Assembly (NCBI GenBank): GCA_012184525.1
Contig: WOFQ01000003.1
Location: forward strand, 496,001 to 560,000
Source: Xenoacremonium recifei
Lineage: Eukaryota > Ascomycota > Sordariomycetes > Hypocreales > Nectriaceae
Direction: 5' to 3'
DNA: 64,000 bases
The position numbers and the translations under genes were made by a program. This document shows positions 58,698-64,000 of this stretch, in pieces. The first letter of the stretch is position 1. Each line of letters begins with the position of its first letter. A model generated the notes under the pieces. That model was not told where the DNA came from and did not search any database. It saw only the letters and a program-made list of their open reading frames with translations.

Positions 58698-59332
58698 TGT
58701 TGCCTATAGCTTGTGACAGTGGAAGACAAGTGAATGGTGGAGTGAGGTGACAAGCGTGATATGGGATGGCTTTAAGGTTATTTCAATGAGAAGGCATGCC
58801 AGACTCAAGGTGGAATCCTCTAAGCGCCGCACGCAGAAGTGCAGGTCTAGAACGGACCCTAGGGCTCAGCTGAGCGATACGCCGCAATTTGAACGGACGG
58901 ATCATATTCTGACAACGCACCAATAAAATGGGGTATACATGCAAGAATGTTGGTTGTGATTGCAAGGACCGGGCTGCATTTCAGAATTTGGGGGCCGCAA
59001 AACGGATCTAACGAATCACAAAACTGTCTTTCAGACCATGGAAAGCGGTTAGCTGGCCTATGAAGTTGGAGCTGAGGAAACGCAACTGCGGTGGTCCAAT
59101 TGCACTTGAATGTATTTATAGAAATCGAGGAGTTCACCAATCCAGACAGAATGATTGTTGGCTTGGTGGATCTTGTTACATTAGCAAAGTAAATACATAC
59201 TCGTCTTGGCTTTCCGTTCGTTTTGTGCTTTGTGCAGAATGTTGAACTTTCACGTGCCTCTCCTCTCTGCTCATAGAAAGTCACACGATCCTAACAACCC
59301 GCGTGAGTAAACGACCGACAGTTATCATAGCA
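58698..59332. other. Intergenic between membrane-protein gene and sugar transporter
   Basis: This is the upstream region of the membrane-protein gene. An open minus-strand frame occupies 59284-58859 but lacks an ATG at its start and matches nothing I know; a GTATGT donor-like motif near its beginning leaves a small spliced gene possible but unsupported. Confidence 0.4.
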
Positions 59333-61060
59333 TCAAGACATGAAATCTTCTTCAGGGTCAAGCTCGTATGCTGAGAACTTGCGAGCTGGAACACCCTTCC
59401 GAAACATAATATCCATCTCAGCAAAAGTACGCCCTTTCGTTTCCGGAAGACGGAAGAATCCCCAAAGAGCAGTGAGCAAGGCAAGGCCACCCCAGAAAAA
59501 TGCCTAAATACGTCTCATCAGCTTAGAACCTTGGTGGAAGGGTGCAGCCGCCTTCTTCATGGGACTAAGTACTTACGGTCTTTCCAGCAGCATCCCAGGC
59601 CGTTGGCGACATGAAGTACGGTTCCAAGACACCACCCACGATATTGCCGACGTAATAGATACTACGGCCAAGCACAATTGTCTGTGTTCGTAACCTACTG
59701 GAGCCTATTTCAGCCACCAACGTGAAGACGATGGGACCAACAGACATAGAATAGACTGCAAGCCAAACCAGACAAAGCAGTCCTTGCGCCCAAGAGATGG
59801 ATTTGGACTGTGGGACACAAGCGAGAGTCCCAATGATCAGAAGAATTGTCGCTGACAGATAGAAGCCACCCAGCCAAATATCACGGCGACCCCATTTGGT
59901 GATATAAAACCAGGTAATGACGGAACAAACCAGAGACACGCCAGTTCCGGCCAGACCAAGTGCATAGGATGTGGATGCCGACATTCCTGTTTGCTCGTAA
60001 AAGAAGGTGCCGCTATAACATAGGACCGAACCACTGGTAATTTGCGACAGATAGACAACGCATGCAATTTCAGTCCGTCGCAGGTTCGTCCCTCGAAAGG
60101 CGTCCCAGTATGTCACGCCCTCCCTCTCAGCAATTTCGATATTGTTTGTTTGAACCATCAGCGAAATGGCAGCATCGTAATCCGCAGCATTGTTGCTAGA
60201 TAATCTCTTCAGAGACCTCTTAGCTTCGTCAAGTCTGCCCGCACGCACCAAAAACCAGGGAGACTCAGGAGCAAGAAGCGCCCCGACAAACAAAGGTATG
60301 GGCCAAACCCACTGAGTCGCGAAAGGGATTCGATAACCCCATTGCGTAGAGTTATTGACAAGGCCTTTGAGTACTCCCGCAGATATCAACTGTCCAGCGC
60401 AGAAGCACAAGTTAACATAGGCAGTGAGATACCCTCGAAGCGCTAATGGCGAAACTTCTGCGGCATATGCGGGAGCAGTGGTTGCGAAGATCCCCCACGG
60501 AATGCTGCACAGGAATTGACCGACTAGTATTACTTCGATCCTCGGCGCGAAGAAAGTGATGAAGATAAATCCGGCTAATGCGGCCAGAGAGCCCATCAAG
60601 ACTTTGCGCGGCCCATACTTGGGCGTCAGATACCCATTGATCAGGGCACCGAAGATGTTTCCGACTGAGCCGATATCGGTCAACCCGGCCTGCCATTTCG
60701 AAGAGATCTGATAACCGCTTTCCTCATTGACATATTTTCCATACTTCTTGCGGAACGCCGGGTATCCAATGAAGTTTCCAAGGAAGTGGTTGTCGTATCC
60801 TTCCATGATGACGGCAGTTGAGATCACTGTCCGAAAATGTCATGAGATATTGCTCTCTATAGGGTTGTCAAACTCGGAGACCTACATATAGACCACAGAG
60901 CGGCCTTCCTGTAAGCTTTAAGTGCTGTCCAGACGCCAAGACTGTGCTCAGCTACCGTAGCCTCGCGGGCTCCCGCGTTAATAGCCTTTTCGCTCAAGGG
61001 GAATTCATCATGTCTTGTGTCCAGGGCTGGTCCTTTGGCTTGCTCAATAGTATCCGCCAT
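59333..61060 (-). CDS. MFS sugar porter, maltose/alpha-glucoside permease-like
   Basis: Twelve-TM proton-coupled sugar transporter of 531 residues. Exons 61060-60886, 60826-59577 and 59503-59333; donors GTAGGT and GTAAGT. The start ATG gives MADTIEQAKGPALDTRHDEF, a cytosolic N-terminus with no signal. Sugar-porter signatures are present: GYDNHFLGNFIGYPAF after TM1, the GPRKVLMGSLAAL loop (variant of GRR), PESPWFLVRAGRLDEAKRSL in the central loop, KWGRRDIWLGG, and PETKGRTFAEMD at the end of TM12. GYPAFRKKYG and the long N-terminus resemble the MAL31/alpha-glucoside subgroup. The real substrate is unknown. It is divergent from an FAD amine oxidase, which suggests co-regulated uptake and catabolism. 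Confidence 0.92.
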
Positions 61061-62259
61061 AGTGTAAGCTGAGAAATAGAGAAACGGCAAGTAGTGATAT
61101 GCTGTGTCTCTTCTTTTCTGCCAGGATGATTCTGTGATTTTATGTCTTTCTCATGCATTGTTTATTGATGCGTCAAGCATTTCCCCAGCCTTCTGTCCAC
61201 CAACATGTTTCCCGGGGGCCGGAGTAATGCTCGGGTTGCATACCGGTACAAGTGAGTTTATTCACTTTAGCCTAAAACTGATCCGATTCCAGCCTAAAGA
61301 AGTGCCAGCCGGATATTTCTACTGGTCTTATAGGATAGCGTTGAGAACTTTGGTATTGCGTATTGTTACGACCTACAACTCGGGTGATCTGTCTCCATGC
61401 TAATCTTGGAGCAAGAGGTTAGAAGCCATTGATAGATAATTCAACCTACTCACTTAAAACCATATTTCTGAATCTCAAGAAGATAAATAATAATAATAAT
61501 GATAACGGCTTCCGCATGGTGATTGAGACAGCTGTCAGAGAGCCCGTATAAAACATCAATGGGGCAATCTCACTTAAGGGGCTGGACCTTTCTTACATTG
61601 AGAATCTGATAGAGGATTTGGAGTGTGATCAATGATAGACAACTCTTTTTTTCTTTTAAGCGACCATTTAGCCTAATTCTGAACGTCGGGACTCTATCTT
61701 GTACCGCGTCTTCACAACATGGAAACCTCACATTTACCAGGTAACAGTAACGTCTGTCTCAGCAATAATTAAGACATTGTTGGTCAGACCATGTTGCGGG
61801 CTTTCTGCCGCGAGATTGCCCGCCGTCCGCACACATATTACAAAAAATGACATCCTACAATCCCCGCAAATTCCCTCCCCCGCAGGACATTAATTAGGCT
61901 GAAGACACGAACCCCACGGCTGAGGAATTATCCAAGGATTTCTAGATTTAGATTCTCTTGAGATCTGGATCTTTCAATACAGAGAATAACAGCGATCTAA
62001 GTGATAGATTCTGAGGGTTTACTGTGATATTTAAATTATCCACAATGATAAGCATTCAGTTGGAAATGCCGCTGTGAGGCCAGGATCGGCGTCGTCCGAG
62101 CGGGCCACGAGCGCTTATCTTTCGCTCGTCGGACTTCGCCTTGACTCCAGCCCGTCGGCATGATCATCCGTGTATAGATACGTATGTTGATCTGGGTATC
62201 ATTCATCTCTTTTCGGGACACACTGTGCGTTATCTGACAGCCGATATACTTCTCTCACC
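61061..62259. promoter_or_regulatory. Divergent promoter region of sugar porter and FAD oxidase
   Basis: A 1.2-kb spacer between two start codons pointing apart. It is AT-rich and includes an (AAT)5 run at 61486-61500. No other gene is seen and no regulator site is called. Confidence 0.55.
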
Positions 62260-63691
62260 ATGGCCATCAAGGATTCTCTACCCGATAACATCATAATCAT
62301 CGGAGCCGGGGTCTTCGGACTTTCCACAGCGCTGGCTATTTCCAATCGGTTTCCGTCAAGCACAGTCACGATTGTCGATAGACTGACACCGCCTGTTGAA
62401 GACGGTAGCAGTGTTGATACAACACGCTGCATACGTGCCGGTCGGTTACCCTCCAAAAGCTGAATCTTCATCCAGCTGACGAAATGGGGAGTTAGACTAT
62501 GCGGACCCTGTGTATGCCAAGCTGGCAAAAACTGCCCAGGACATGTTGCAAGATGATCCAGACTTGAGCAAGTTCATGTTCCAGCAAGGAATGACTTTTG
62601 CCTCTGATGGCGCGCCGAGCCGTTTCACAGAGCTGTGGAAGACTCAAGAAAAGGCGGCCAAATCAGCCCATGATGCTGCCGATATAGTGGACATGGTTGA
62701 TCGTGCCGCGGTCTTCCGTAGGATTCACGGAGATACTGCTGATCCGGCTCCTACTTCCAGTCTCCTTGATGGGAAGTCAAGATGGAATGTTGCGTATTGC
62801 AATCTTCAGGACGCCTTCATTGACGCTCGTGCATGTATCCAGGTCTTCTATGAGCGTTGTCTACAGAGACCTTCCATAAACTTCCAGTGTGGCTCCGCCG
62901 TTGATCGAATCTGCGTAGAAAACGGTGTTGCCACCGGAGTCCTCCTCGAGAATGGGACCACTCTACATGCTGGCCTTGTTCTGGTTGCTGCTGGTGCCTG
63001 GTCCAGTCGTTTAGTCGACCTAGGACGCAGGATCAATCCCATTGCAATTGAGGTCGCATGGATTAAGGTGACACCAGAAGAAGAGAAACGGTGGAAGAAT
63101 ATGTCCATTACCACCAATCTCAGCACTGGTTTTAATATGTTTCCACCTTACAATGGAGAAATCAAGATCCTAAGGCGCTCGACTGGGTATAAGAATACAA
63201 TTCAGGTCGAGAACCCGGAGGATAGATCAAAGATGATGCAGATTTCATACCCTCGAACAAAGGTCAGCAACCCGGGAGACAGTATTCCGCTCGAGGCCGA
63301 AACATCACTCCGCAATGATCTGCGGGAAATTATGCCCTCCTTATGTGAGAGGCCATTTGCTGATACTAAATTATGCTGGTATGTACCCAGAACATCTGGC
63401 ATCGCATAAACAAGCTAACGTATCTGAAGGGTCTGCGCAACACCAACTGCAGACTTCTTGGTAGCACCCCATCCACGAATTGCTGGTATACATATGGCTA
63501 CTGGCGGTGCTGCTCACGCATGGAAATTCCTTCCAATCATTGGTGACTTGGTTGTTGATTCTATTGAGGGGAAGTTGTCGGAGGAGTTAACGAAGAAATG
63601 GGCTTTCAGCAAGGGATCCGAGGGCAGTGATTATAATGCTCCGCGGATGGACGGCGAGCCCAAGGAACTGCATGATGTGATACGTAGTTAA
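62260..63691 (+). CDS. FAD-dependent amino-acid oxidase, amadoriase/L-saccharopine-oxidase-like
   Basis: DAO-superfamily flavoenzyme of 441 residues, exons 62260-62440, 62496-63378 and 63430-63691. The dinucleotide-binding fingerprint IIIIGAGVFGLSTALAI sits at 11-27, ending in the acidic-like IVDR strand. The join after CIRA gives the family motif DTTRCIRADYADPVYAKLA. Near the C-terminus, LCWVCATPTADFLVAPHP contains cysteines at the place where sarcosine-oxidase/amadoriase relatives bind FAD covalently, and HMATGGAAHAWKFLPIIG closes the FAD site. Expected chemistry is oxidation of a secondary amine (glycated amino acid, N-methyl amino acid or saccharopine) giving H2O2. There is no PTS1 tripeptide (ends VIRS), although many relatives are peroxisomal. 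The first donor is GTCGGT, weaker than usual. Confidence 0.87.
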
Positions 63692-64000
63692 TTGTAAATA
63701 AAAGCACTAATGATTTATTGTAGAGTTTCTTCGACAAACATGAATGTGCCTGATGTCAAACGTGATGGCTGCAATGCCGAGGATTGCCCTCGAATAAGTG
63801 TGATTGTCTCCACAATTGGGTCTTTCTAACTAATAGAATGAAGAGAATTTTACATCAAAATGTTAAAACGGTAAGTTCAATTGTATGCATTCGAATTGTT
63901 TTAGTAGGTAGATCGTTTAGTTGGTGACTCCCTGGAAGGGGAAAGTTGGAGATAAACGCCCGCACGTGATGCTGAGGGGTCACTCCTCCATCGCCTTATC
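63692..64000. other. 3' flank of the FAD oxidase
   Basis: No gene seen up to the window end. AATAAA at 63698-63703, only a few bases after the stop, could serve as a polyadenylation signal. Confidence 0.5.

Noticed and set aside
58859..59284. Minus-strand 141-codon frame between two accessory genes
   Set aside because: Starts without ATG; a spliced small gene cannot be excluded but nothing recognisable is encoded.
1..64000. CRISPR arrays, bacterial operons, rRNA genes, intact transposases or viral genes
   Set aside because: None seen. Repeats present are microsatellites or coding repeats, and gene structure is eukaryotic with introns throughout.

Overview
The window is nuclear DNA of a filamentous ascomycete, most likely a Sordariomycete. 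Genes carry short introns (about 45-150 nt) with GTAAGT/GTACGT-type donors and CTAAC-like branch points. The gene set is typically fungal: DPM1, TRAPPC12, TFIIIC subunit Tfc6, a PAQR receptor, TMA7, Prp4 kinase, a Ran1-type kinase, Dbp9, and HeLo-like and ankyrin proteins. I reconstructed 18 protein genes and one tRNA; exon joins were worked out by hand from splice signals and frame continuity.

Layout. 1-12.5 kb is a dense conserved block: DPM1 3' end (+), an SDR reductase (-), TRAPPC12 (-) divergent from TFC6 (+), a PAQR protein (-), and TMA7 (-) divergent from PRP4 (+). 12.5-27.7 kb is sparse: a secreted Cys-rich protein (-) and a Ran1/Pat1-type kinase (+) preceded by about 6.8 kb of apparent non-coding DNA. 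27.7-30.5 kb holds a HeLo-like/heptad-repeat/ankyrin protein (-) in an AT-richer block. 34.5-47.2 kb has a fungal sulfotransferase (-), an arylsulfotransferase-fold membrane protein (-) and a YCR023C-like MFS transporter (+) with a very long, almost ATG-free leader. 48.7-53.6 kb has an aldo/keto reductase (+), DBP9 helicase (-) and myo-inositol oxygenase (-). 55.7-63.7 kb is accessory-like: tRNA-Ser(GCT), a multispanning membrane protein with a decayed 3' end, and a sugar-porter MFS gene divergent from an amadoriase/saccharopine-oxidase-like flavoenzyme.

How the parts relate. Most neighbours are unrelated housekeeping genes. Plausible functional pairings are the sugar transporter with the divergent FAD oxidase (uptake and oxidation of glycated or substituted amino acids), and inositol oxygenase with CreA-type promoter motifs (carbon control). 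The most interesting non-standard signals are the ATG-depleted leaders of the MFS and Ran1 genes, a 7-codon uORF whose stop codon lies in a splice-donor consensus, reading-frame-preserving introns inside two kinase domains, and the 7 x 21-bp repeat in the HeLo-like gene. No CRISPR array, recognisable intact transposon or rRNA gene was seen.
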